From Gemmiger_A avium (GTDB lineage Bacteria; Bacillota; Clostridia; Oscillospirales; Ruminococcaceae), in the NCBI GenBank assembly GCA_019114585.1, contig DXFE01000097.1:1-6410 (forward strand): a DNA stretch of 6,410 nt, written 5' to 3'. The notes below the pieces were generated by a model. It saw nothing but the letters and a program-made list of their open reading frames with translations. It was not told the DNA's origin and did no database searches. The translations under genes and the position numbers were made by a program. Shown here piece after piece: positions 1 through 6,279 of the stretch (position 1 is the stretch's first letter; every line of letters begins with the position of its first letter).

Positions 1-1
1 C

Positions 2-1027
2 ATGGATTTTTTTACAAATATGCAAGAATTTTTGGAGAACCTGCCCAACAGCACCGGATGTTTTCTGTTGGAAACGGACAAGATTCGTATCAAAACGGTT
101 CCAAATGGGGCGGCTTTGTTTCGGGTTGAAGTACCCGACAAAACCGGCAGATTTTCAAATATTGCGCTGCCTTTACCCTCTCCGGATGCCTGTATCCGCA
201 GCGGCACCCATGCGGGCACCACGTTGGGCCCGGTTGCAGGCCGTGTGGAGAACGGGCGGCTGCAGATTCCTGACAGATCGCTTCAGCTTGCCCAAAACGA
301 GGGGCGCAACCATCTGCACGGAGGGCCCGGCGGTCTTTCCCGCCAGGTCTGGCAGACGGTGCATGCCCGGCCGGATCAGGTAGCCTACCGGCTGGATCTG
401 CCGGACGGGCTGGACGGCTATCCGGGAAACCGGACCTTTTGGGTGGGGTACGCCCTGACCGGGCCTGCCCAGCTGACCATCCGCTACCGGGTGGAAACGG
501 ATGCGCCGACCCCGGTAAGCCTGTCCAACCATACCTATTGGAATCTGAGTGGTGATTTTGCCCATCCCTGCACCGGCCACCGGCTGCAGATTGCCGCCCG
601 GCAAGCCTGCTGGAATGACCAGGAACACCTGCCCCGGGGCGTGCTGGATGTTGCCGGTACGCCGCTGGATTTCACCCGTTCGCAGGAACCTGCGCCCCAT
701 GCGGATCATCCGCAGCTGCACAACGCGCTGGGCTACAACCACGCCTATCTGCTGGAGGGCTCCCCTGCCGTCCGGCTGGAACACCCTGCCAGCGGCCGGG
801 TTTTAACCATGGAAACCGACCTGCCGGCGCTGGTGTTTTATTCCGGCGGGTATCTGGCCGGCGAATCGCTGGAGGGCGGCTGTGCCGCCGAAAGCGCCGC
901 TTTTGCCCTGGAGCCCCAGGAACGGCCGGGACTGCCCGCGCTGGTGCTGCCCGGCCAGCCCTGGGAGCGCTGGATCCGTCTGACCTTCTCAGCGGAGCAA
1001 ATGCCGCGTCAGCGGTTTTTCACCTGA
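2..1027 (+). CDS. galM: Aldose 1-epimerase (galactose mutarotase family)
   Basis: Predicted to interconvert alpha and beta anomers of aldohexoses such as galactose in the cytoplasm, feeding sugar catabolism. The 341-residue product has the family's landmarks. VAGRVENGRL (79-88) carries Arg81, matching the substrate-binding Arg of Lactococcus GalM. NHLHGG (103-108) carries His106. SNHTYWNLSGD (175-185) carries the catalytic-acid candidate His177. FALEPQERPG (301-310) carries the catalytic-base candidate Glu304. At the position where GalM usually has Asp (motif D-H-x-F), this protein has Asn246 in GYNHAYLL. Length fits a complete enzyme, but the first ATG begins at base 2, so no upstream sequence or ribosome binding site is visible; the true start could be there, at the ATG at base 20, or outside the window. 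The first 180 bases are clearly more AT-rich than the rest. The 3' end overlaps the convergent methyltransferase-like gene by 19 bp. A related epimerase acting on another sugar is possible. Confidence 0.88.
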   Translation: MDFFTNMQEFLENLPNSTGCFLLETDKIRIKTVPNGAALFRVEVPDKTGRFSNIALPLPSPDACIRSGTHAGTTLGPVAGRVENGRLQIPDRSLQLAQNEGRNHLHGGPGGLSRQVWQTVHARPDQVAYRLDLPDGLDGYPGNRTFWVGYALTGPAQLTIRYRVETDAPTPVSLSNHTYWNLSGDFAHPCTGHRLQIAARQACWNDQEHLPRGVLDVAGTPLDFTRSQEPAPHADHPQLHNALGYNHAYLLEGSPAVRLEHPASGRVLTMETDLPALVFYSGGYLAGESLEGGCAAESAAFALEPQERPGLPALVLPGQPWERWIRLTFSAEQMPRQRFFT

Positions 1028-2082
1028 TAATCCCGGCAGGCCTGTACATAGGCCAGCACGTTCTCCCAGGGCACTTCCGGCTCCAGCATATGGGTCGGGG
1101 TGACAAAGAGGCCGCCATCCTTGGCCACTTCCAGGTTGTGCCACACCGCCTGGCGCACCTCTTCCGGCGTGCCGAAGGGCATAACGGTCTGGGTGCCGAT
1201 GGTGCCGTGGAAAGACAGGCGGTCATGGTACTTCTCGTAGATCTCGGCAAAGTCCATGCACTCGCTCTGGATGGGGTTCAGCACATCCACGCCCGCGTCG
1301 ATCAGGTCGTCGATAAAGGGCTCGATAAAGCCGCAGGAATGGTAGAACACCAGGATGTCCGGCCGCTCGGCCTTGACGGCCTGAATCAGGCGGGTCAGGC
1401 GGGGTTTGATCCAGGTGCGGTACAGCTCGGTGCTCATCATGATGGTGTGCTGCATGCCGATGTCATCGCCCAGATACAGGATATCCACACCGGCGCGGGC
1501 ATACAGCAGCGCACGGGACAGGCTCATCTCGGTGATGCGGTCCAGCAGAACGGTGGCCATGGGGTCGTCGCTCATCATGTCCATCATCAGGTTTTCCATG
1601 CCCCGAATGTACCAGGACTGCTCCCAGATGGTCATCTGCATGTTGCCCACAGCAGCCAGGCCGCGGGCCTGCACCGCCTTGACCTTTTCTGCCAGGTCCG
1701 GGTTGCCCTTTTCGGTATACACCGGCAGCGGATAGTTCTCGATCTCTTCCACGTCCTCCGCGCTGTCCAGCGGGCAGAGCATCTTGGTCATGTGCATGGA
1801 ACTGGGGGTGGATTCATGGCCTACGCCCCACTCGTCGATGGTTACCCGATCGTTCATCCGGTGGGCGTGATACGGCAGGAAGCGGTCGGTGGTAGGATCG
1901 TCCGGAACCAGCGGAATGTCCCGCCAGGGGAAGCCGAAGTACTCCCGGTAATCAGCATTGGGATCACCGGTTTTCTCCCGCAGAACATCCTGCAGGTGGG
2001 GACAGAATACAAATTCCACCGGCTGGAACTCGTAGGGCTGGCGGCGCAGCAGTGCCAGCAGGTTTTCGCGCTGGGTCATCAT
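1009..2082 (-). CDS. Uroporphyrinogen decarboxylase-like methyltransferase (MtaA/CmuA-type)
   Basis: A 357-residue protein of the URO-D superfamily, more like the zinc-dependent corrinoid methyltransferases (MtaA, MtbA, CmuA) than the haem enzyme. Visible marks are LYLGDDIGMQ (202-211), the loop FYHSCGFIEPFIDDLIDAGV (246-265) with the His248-x-Cys250 zinc-binding pair, LNPIQ (268-272), FHGTIGTQ (291-298), and a C-terminal THMLEPEVPWENV (330-342). MtaA-type enzymes use a Cys as third zinc ligand near that last motif; here His331 is the nearest candidate. Family members move methyl groups between a corrinoid protein and a thiol or other acceptor, but many gut Clostridia paralogues have no known substrate. 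No corrinoid-binding protein or partner methyltransferase lies in the window, so the substrate cannot be named. The start is the first of two adjacent ATGs, preceded by AAAGGA about 10 nt upstream. It is divergent from an AraC-type regulator, its likely controller (inference). Confidence 0.85.
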   Translation of the reverse strand: MMTQRENLLALLRRQPYEFQPVEFVFCPHLQDVLREKTGDPNADYREYFGFPWRDIPLVPDDPTTDRFLPYHAHRMNDRVTIDEWGVGHESTPSSMHMTKMLCPLDSAEDVEEIENYPLPVYTEKGNPDLAEKVKAVQARGLAAVGNMQMTIWEQSWYIRGMENLMMDMMSDDPMATVLLDRITEMSLSRALLYARAGVDILYLGDDIGMQHTIMMSTELYRTWIKPRLTRLIQAVKAERPDILVFYHSCGFIEPFIDDLIDAGVDVLNPIQSECMDFAEIYEKYHDRLSFHGTIGTQTVMPFGTPEEVRQAVWHNLEVAKDGGLFVTPTHMLEPEVPWENVLAYVQACRDYQVKNR

Positions 2083-2126
2083 AGTCGGTTCATCCTTTCG
2101 CTTGGGCAGCGCCCTTTATTGACTTC

Positions 2127-2135
2127 ATTGTAACA
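2127..2135 (-). promoter_or_regulatory. Extended -10 promoter of the URO-D-like gene
   Basis: On the minus strand this reads TGTTACAAT: a TACAAT -10 hexamer preceded by TG and one base, the extended -10 pattern. No good -35 box is seen at 16-18 bp upstream because that stretch is a GCC/GGC run; an extended -10 can work without one. Transcription would begin near base 2120, giving a leader of about 38 nt that includes the AAAGGA ribosome binding site. Predicted by eye only. Confidence 0.5.
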
Positions 2136-2216
2136 TCCGCCGCCGCCGCTGGCTTGCCGAAAACGGAAAATTCTTATACTTTTTTGCTATTTTAGGAACA
2201 CAGACGCCTCATATTA

Positions 2217-2225
2217 TGGTATACT
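2217..2225 (+). promoter_or_regulatory. Extended -10 promoter of the AraC-type regulator
   Basis: Reads TGGTATACT: a TATACT -10 hexamer with the TG extension. The -35 region (around 2197-2202, AACACA) is poor, which fits a promoter that depends on the extended -10 or on an activator, possibly the regulator itself. Transcription would start near 2232, only a few bases before the ribosome binding site. A second TATACT lies at 2175-2180 with a weak TTGCCG at 2154-2159 but only 15 bp between them, so it is a less likely alternative. Confidence 0.5.
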
Positions 2226-2236
2226 ATATATAAAAA

Positions 2237-2242
2237 AGGAGG
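2237..2242 (+). promoter_or_regulatory. Ribosome binding site choosing a GTG or TTG start
   Basis: A consensus AGGAGG. Three start-like codons follow. The ATG at 2246-2248 is only 3 nt away, is out of frame, and stops after one further codon (ATG TGT TGA). The in-frame GTG at 2248 is 5 nt away and the in-frame TTG at 2251 is 8 nt away. Spacing favours the TTG slightly; the two choices differ by a single residue. Confidence 0.7.
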
Positions 2243-2247
2243 CGAAT

Positions 2248-3141
2248 GTGTTGAAAGATGACGCCACAACGCTGTTGTTCCACAGTTCCGGCCTGGGCCA
2301 GGCAGGCAGCGCTTCGGTAAAGGCTTTACCCGCAAACTACACCTTTGCCCCTCATCTGCACGCGGAAGCGGAGATCAACTGCTGCCTGTCCGGGCAGGCG
2401 GTGATCACGCCGGACGGGGCGCCCGTAACGCTGGAAACCGGGCAGTTTCTGCTGCTGTATCCGGAAGTTCCTCACGGGGCTGCCAGCCAGGAGGGCTGTG
2501 TACTGCTGCAGATGCATTTTCAGCCCGGGCATTTCCAGCTACCGCTGAGCGACCGTCTGCGGGAGCAGCAGCTGTATTTTCCGCTGGATCTGATGCTGGG
2601 GCGGCGGCGGTATTTTCTGGGGGAAACCACCCCGCAGCTGCGGGACACGGTGGATTACCTGCAGCAGGAACTGCACAACCAACAGCCCAACTACCAGCAG
2701 ATGTGCGAGCTGTACCTGCTGCAGCTGGTGATGCTGCTGAGTCGCCAGATCGGCCGGGAGGACGGGCCGGGCGGCACCCTGCACAACCGGCATCTGGTGG
2801 TGGCGGCGGAATACATTGCCGCCCACTATTCGGAAAAACTTACGGTGGAGCAGGTGGCCCAGGAGTGCGGCATCTCCGCCCGGCAGCTGAGCGGCCTGTT
2901 CCGCCGGGAACTGGGGGTAAGCCCCGGGGCCTACATCACCGGTATCCGGATCAGCCGGGCCATCCAGCGCGGAAGCGCCGAGGGCGATCGGATGCCCATG
3001 GACCGGCTGGCACTGGAATGCGGTTTCAGCAGCCAGCAGCAGTTCTGCCGGGTGTTCAAGGCCTATGTGGGCATGAGCCCGGGCCGGTATTTTTCTCACC
3101 GGCAGGGCGGCGATCCCCGCTATGATACGGCACCCTTTTGA
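2248..3141 (+). CDS. AraC-family transcriptional regulator with N-terminal cupin domain
   Basis: A 297-residue one-component regulator. The N-terminal half (about 20-95) is a cupin-type sensor domain: PHLHAEAEINCCLSG (35-49) supplies His36, His38 and Glu42 of the usual cupin set, and LETGQFLLLYPEVPHG (62-77) is the matching second strand motif. A helical linker (about 125-170) follows. The C-terminal AraC domain has two helix-turn-helix units: LTVEQVAQECGISARQLSGL (198-217) and MDRLALECGFSSQQQFCRVF (251-270), ending with the hallmark FKAYVGMSPGRYF (270-282). Such proteins bind sugars or related small molecules and usually activate neighbouring genes. The divergent methyltransferase-like gene is the obvious target; the nearby mutarotase would fit a carbohydrate signal, but the ligand cannot be read from the sequence. 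The gene begins with a non-ATG codon after an AGGAGG and ends at a strong bidirectional terminator. Confidence 0.9.
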   Translation: MLKDDATTLLFHSSGLGQAGSASVKALPANYTFAPHLHAEAEINCCLSGQAVITPDGAPVTLETGQFLLLYPEVPHGAASQEGCVLLQMHFQPGHFQLPLSDRLREQQLYFPLDLMLGRRRYFLGETTPQLRDTVDYLQQELHNQQPNYQQMCELYLLQLVMLLSRQIGREDGPGGTLHNRHLVVAAEYIAAHYSEKLTVEQVAQECGISARQLSGLFRRELGVSPGAYITGIRISRAIQRGSAEGDRMPMDRLALECGFSSQQQFCRVFKAYVGMSPGRYFSHRQGGDPRYDTAPF

Positions 3142-3150
3142 TCGGCATAC

Positions 3151-3186
3151 AAAAAGCCCGCGGGCCAGATGGCCCGCGGGCTTTTT
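3151..3186. terminator. Bidirectional rho-independent terminator
   Basis: A perfect inverted repeat with 16-base arms (3151-3166 and 3171-3186) and a 4-base loop AGAT. The arms consist of AAAAA or TTTTT flanking a GC-rich core, so each strand yields a GC stem followed by a five-U tract. It serves the AraC-type gene ending at 3141 on the plus strand and the GGGtGRT gene ending at 3201 on the minus strand. The core GCCCGCGGGC of each arm is itself a palindrome. Confidence 0.93.
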
Positions 3187-3200
3187 ATGCGGAAAAAGAA

Positions 3201-4199
3201 TTACTGATTGACCTGAGAAGCAGCCACAGCGCAAGCCACGGTCATACCGACCATGGGGTTGTTGCCGGCGCCGATCAGACCCATCATCTCCACGTGAGCA
3301 GGCACGCTGGAGGAGCCGGCAAACTGAGCGTCGCCGTGCATGCGGCCCATGCTGTCGGTCAGGCCGTAGCTGGCGGGACCAGCGGCCACGTTGTCCGGAT
3401 GCAGGGTACGGCCGGTGCCGCCGCCGGAAGCCACGGAGAAGTACTTCTTGCCGTTCTCGATGGCCCACTTCTTGTAGGTGCCGGCAACCAGGTGCTGGAA
3501 CCGGGTGGGGTTGGTGGAGTTACCGGTGATGGAAACCTCCACGGCCTCCTTCTTCATGATGGCTACGCCTTCCAGCACGTCGTTGGTGCCGTAGCACTTC
3601 ACGGCGGCGCGCTCGCCGTCGGAGAAGGCCTTCTCACGGACAACCTTCAGCTCGCCGGTCTTGAAGTCGTAGTCGGTCTCCACGTAGGTGAAGCCGTTGA
3701 TACGGCTGATGATGTAGGCAGCGTCCTTGCCCAGACCGTTCAGGATAACGCGCAGCGGGGTCTTGCGGGCCTTGTTGGCGGTGCGGGCGATACCGATGGC
3801 GCCCTCGGCGGCGGCGAAGGACTCGTGGCCGGCCAGGAAGGCAAAGCACTTGGTGTCGTCGCTCAGCAGCATGGCGCCCAGGTTACCGTGGCCCAGGCCC
3901 ACCTTGCGCTGCTCGGCCACAGAGCCGGGGATGGTGAAGGCCTCCAGGCCCTCGCCGATGGCAGCGGCGCACTCGGCGGCGCTGGTCAGGCCGCGCTTCA
4001 CGGCGATGGCGGTGCCCAGGGTGTAGGCCCACACAGCGTTTTCGAAGCAGATGGGCTGCACGCCCTTGACAATAGCCTCGCAGTCGATGCCCTTCTCGAG
4101 GAGCATATCGCGGCAGGCGTCCAGGGATTCCAGGCCGTTGGCCTTCAGGCATGCCTCGATTTTGGGCATGCGGCGATCCATAGATTCAAAAGTAGCCAT
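3201..4199 (-). CDS. GGGtGRT protein (conserved family of unknown function)
   Basis: A 332-residue soluble protein with the family-naming motif SGGGTGRTLHPDN (258-270), followed by the equally characteristic GPASYGLTDSMGRMHGDAQF (274-293) and PAHVEMMGLIGAGNNPMVG (300-318). Other conserved-looking blocks are VKGVQPICFENAVWAYTLG (44-62), GLGHGNLGAM (101-110), KCFAFLAGHESF (117-128) and STNPTRFQH (228-236). No signal peptide or membrane span is seen. No biochemical function is known to me; the glycine-rich motif could bind a phosphate or nucleotide, but that is speculation. Cysteines are frequent at the N-terminus (17, 29, 40, 51, 77). The start ATG has AGGAGG 9 nt upstream, in the 18-bp gap after the scaffold gene, so the two are almost certainly co-transcribed and translated as one operon. 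A strong terminator follows the TAA stop. Family assignment is sure; role is not. Confidence 0.92.
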   Translation of the reverse strand: MATFESMDRRMPKIEACLKANGLESLDACRDMLLEKGIDCEAIVKGVQPICFENAVWAYTLGTAIAVKRGLTSAAECAAAIGEGLEAFTIPGSVAEQRKVGLGHGNLGAMLLSDDTKCFAFLAGHESFAAAEGAIGIARTANKARKTPLRVILNGLGKDAAYIISRINGFTYVETDYDFKTGELKVVREKAFSDGERAAVKCYGTNDVLEGVAIMKKEAVEVSITGNSTNPTRFQHLVAGTYKKWAIENGKKYFSVASGGGTGRTLHPDNVAAGPASYGLTDSMGRMHGDAQFAGSSSVPAHVEMMGLIGAGNNPMVGMTVACAVAASQVNQ

Positions 4200-4217
4200 T
4201 GTTGTACTCCTCCTCTC

Positions 4218-4910
4218 TTATTCTTCGCGCGGGTCGATGTACTTGGCAGCGCCATCGAACCGGCCGTAGGTGCCGATGTTCTTCTCGAACGCGGTCTTGG
4301 GATCCTCGCCGTGGCGGATCGCCTCCAGCATCTTGCCCAGACGCACGAACTGATAGCCGATGACCTCGTTGTTCTCGTCCAGAGCGGTCTTGAGGATGTA
4401 GCCCTCGGTCAGCTCCAGGTAACGAACGCCCTTGGCCTTGGTGGAGAAGATGGTACCGGTCATGCTGCGCAGACCCTTGCCCAGGTCTTCCAGGCCGGCG
4501 CCGATGGGCAGGCCGTCCTCGCTGAAAGCGGTCTGGCTGCGGCCGTAGACGATCTGCAGGAACAGCTCACGCATAGCCACGTTGATGGCGTCGCAAACCA
4601 GGTCGGTGTTCAGGGCTTCCAGAATGGTCTTGCCGGGCAGGATCTCGCCGGCCATGGCGGCAGAATGGGTCATGCCGGAGCAGCCGATGGTCTCCACCAG
4701 GGCTTCTTCGATGACGCCGTTCTTCACGTTCAGGGTCAGCTTGCAGGTACCCTGCTGGGGGGCGCACCAGCCCACACCGTGGGTCAGACCGGAAATGTCC
4801 TTGATCTCATAGGCTTTTACCCAGTTGCCCTCCTCCGGAATGGGGGCGGGACCGTGGTGCGGGCCTTTGGTCAGAGGACACATACGCTCTACTTCATGAG
4901 AATAGGTCAT
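4218..4910 (-). CDS. NifU/IscU-like iron-sulfur scaffold, partner of GGGtGRT
   Basis: The 230-residue product resembles the NifU N-terminal / IscU fold: an opening MTYSHEVERM, a core GVGWCAPQQGTCKLTLNVKN (45-64) and VIEEALVETIGCSG (66-79), then GKTILEALNTD (93-103), followed by a C-terminal extension of roughly 80 residues absent from IscU. IscU-type scaffolds assemble Fe-S clusters on three cysteines. Aligned by eye, only Cys77 (GCSG) matches; the first ligand position is Gln (APQQ), while extra cysteines sit at 49, 56 and 106. It may therefore bind metal differently or act as a chaperone rather than a standard scaffold. The start at 4910 is chosen because GGAG lies 9 nt upstream and the predicted promoter places the RNA start near 4952; the longer reading frame beginning at 4955 would lack a leader. 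First gene of the operon, 18 bp before the GGGtGRT gene. No desulfurase gene is nearby. Confidence 0.85.
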   Translation of the reverse strand: MTYSHEVERMCPLTKGPHHGPAPIPEEGNWVKAYEIKDISGLTHGVGWCAPQQGTCKLTLNVKNGVIEEALVETIGCSGMTHSAAMAGEILPGKTILEALNTDLVCDAINVAMRELFLQIVYGRSQTAFSEDGLPIGAGLEDLGKGLRSMTGTIFSTKAKGVRYLELTEGYILKTALDENNEVIGYQFVRLGKMLEAIRHGEDPKTAFEKNIGTYGRFDGAAKYIDPREE

Positions 4911-4958
4911 AATAGTACTCTCCTTTTCTGCTGAAAAATGATTGGCACTGCTCATACT

Positions 4959-4987
4959 ATTATACGGTGGACAAGCCTTTTTTTCAA
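4959..4987 (-). promoter_or_regulatory. Strong sigma-A-type promoter of the scaffold-GGGtGRT operon
   Basis: On the minus strand a -35 TTGAAA (4987-4982) and a perfect -10 TATAAT (4964-4959) are separated by exactly 17 bp. This is the best promoter in the window and suggests high constitutive expression. Transcription would start near 4952, giving a leader of about 42 nt ending in AAGGAGA and the ATG at 4910. No operator-like palindrome overlaps it. Confidence 0.85.
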
Positions 4988-5019
4988 GCGTTTGCGCAGA
5001 CAGGAGTGCGGAAATTTTG

Positions 5020-6234
5020 TCAATTTTTTCTCAAAGATTTGTCAAAGCCGCCTTTCCCGCCGGTGGGACGCAATGCCAGCAGGCAGACAAAGCCCGCAGC
5101 GGCCGCCGTCACCGCCACCCAGTGCCGGGCCAGCTGCCAATGCAGCGCCCGGGCCGCCAGCGGAAAAGCCAGCCCGCCCGCGCTCATGCCCAGGGCCAGG
5201 AATCCGTAGTTGACCCCGGCATGGGGCATGCCGAACAGGTCGGTGCCCAGCGCGGGCAGCAGCGCCGCCTGGCCGGAGTAGCAGAAGGTCAGTGCCGTGT
5301 ACCCGGCCACGAACCAGCCGCCCCGGGCAAAGGCAAAGGCCACGGACAGGCCCGCCAAGGCAGCAAACAGGCCCAGATAGGTGCGGCGGCGGCCCAGCCG
5401 ATCGCTGAGCAGGGGCATGAGCAGCCGGCCGGCGGCGCTGCCCACGCTGCCCACCGCCACCGGCAGCGCCGCCCAGGCATCGGGCAGGCCCCGCTGGCGG
5501 CCCAGTTCCAGCAGGATGGGGCTGAACAGCAGCACGGCGGGCGAAGCCATGGCCACCACCGTGACGCAGAGCCAGTACTGCCGGGTACGCAGCATCCGGG
5601 CGGGGGTGTAGTCCTGCCCGTCGGCGGGCGATGCCGCGGGTTGTTTTGTGGTTTGCGGCGGGTTTTTGAGCAGAGCCGCCCCGCCGCCGCAGACCACCGC
5701 CAACACCCCGGCCAGCACCCACAGGCAGGCCCGGATGCCCCACCGGCCGTTCAGGCCATTCACCAGCAGGGAGAGCACCGCGCCGCTGGCCCCGGCCGCG
5801 CCGCCGATCACGCCGGTGGCCAGGCCCTTTTTGTCGGCGTACCATTTCTGGGCGCAGCTCATGACCGCCGGGTACAGGAACGCGCAACCCATCCCCACCG
5901 GCAGGCTGAACGCCAGCGCGAACACCGCCGCGCTGCCTGCCGGAACCGCCGCCCCGGCGGCAAAGCCACCCGCCAGCAGCGCCGCCCCGGCCAGCCCGGC
6001 GGGGCGTGGGCCGAACCGGTCCTGCAGAAAACCGCCCAGCACACAGCCCAGCCCGAACGCCCCGATGATCAGGCTGAACACCCACTCGGCCCCGGCTTCG
6101 TTCAGCCGGTATTCGGCGGCCACCGGTTCATGGAACACGCCCCAGGCCGCCGGGATGCCGGTAAGGGCCTGGATGGCCGCCCCGGCCGCTAAGATCAAAA
6201 CGCCCCGCTTGGACTTTTTTGTCAATGCACTCAC
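5020..6234 (-). CDS. Major facilitator transporter, OFA (oxalate/formate antiporter-like) family
   Basis: A 404-residue inner-membrane carrier with about 12 predicted helices. Helix 1 lies near 11-33; the loop 2-3 signature GGFLQDRFGPRPAG (67-80) and its second-half counterpart LLSDRLGRRRTYLG (275-288) mark the two MFS halves; a hydrophilic loop (190-217) joins them. KWYADKKGLATGVIGG (130-145) is typical of the OFA subfamily. Arg270 in AAGRLLMPLLSDR sits where the oxalate carrier OxlT has an essential Arg, but the helix-11 region (about 341-362) has no lysine, unlike OxlT, so oxalate is not a safe substrate guess; another small carboxylate is plausible. The GTG start at 6234 is chosen because GGGAG lies 7 nt upstream. 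The frame stays open to 6390 but that part runs through inverted repeats and is rich in charged residues, so it is not coding. No clear terminator follows; transcripts may run into the scaffold operon promoter region. No convincing promoter was found in 6235-6279. Confidence 0.87.
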   Translation of the reverse strand: MSALTKKSKRGVLILAAGAAIQALTGIPAAWGVFHEPVAAEYRLNEAGAEWVFSLIIGAFGLGCVLGGFLQDRFGPRPAGLAGAALLAGGFAAGAAVPAGSAAVFALAFSLPVGMGCAFLYPAVMSCAQKWYADKKGLATGVIGGAAGASGAVLSLLVNGLNGRWGIRACLWVLAGVLAVVCGGGAALLKNPPQTTKQPAASPADGQDYTPARMLRTRQYWLCVTVVAMASPAVLLFSPILLELGRQRGLPDAWAALPVAVGSVGSAAGRLLMPLLSDRLGRRRTYLGLFAALAGLSVAFAFARGGWFVAGYTALTFCYSGQAALLPALGTDLFGMPHAGVNYGFLALGMSAGGLAFPLAARALHWQLARHWVAVTAAAAGFVCLLALRPTGGKGGFDKSLRKN

Positions 6235-6279
6235 CCGCTTTCTCCCGGAGAGTATGCCCCGGCGGGGAAAGTTCCATAC

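Noticed and set aside
1090..2133. A 347-codon plus-strand frame opposite the methyltransferase-like gene
   Set aside because: Shadow frame rich in His, Gln, Gly and Val, with no motif; the minus-strand product has intact family motifs throughout.
2136..2150. Short CCG repeat run in the regulator-methyltransferase gap
   Set aside because: Only four or five units in GC-rich DNA; no evidence of a functional microsatellite.
2539..3468. A 309-codon minus-strand frame opposite the AraC-type gene
   Set aside because: It crosses the bidirectional terminator and lacks a start context; its translation resembles no protein family, unlike the regulator on the other strand.
3138..4934. A 598-codon open frame on the plus strand opposite the scaffold and GGGtGRT genes
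   Set aside because: It spans the terminator, both genes and their gap, has no ribosome binding site, and its glycine-, alanine- and valine-rich composition is what an antisense frame of GC-biased codons gives. The minus-strand genes are clear family members.
4911..4955. Fifteen-codon N-terminal extension of the scaffold protein
   Set aside because: The ATG at 4955 is five bases from the -10 box and would lie at or before the predicted RNA start; the ATG at 4910 has a proper ribosome binding site.
4965..5019. Possible terminator after the transporter gene
   Set aside because: The T-rich stretch at 4978-4984 is not preceded by a credible stem in either direction.
4942..6192. A 416-codon plus-strand open frame opposite the transporter
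   Set aside because: Low-complexity Gln/Arg/Pro/Gly-rich translation with no recognisable domain; it is the complement of a membrane-protein gene with strong GC bias.
6254..6266. Small CCCC-GGC-GGGG hairpin just upstream of the transporter start
   Set aside because: A four-base stem with a three-base loop is expected often at this GC content and has no U-tract.
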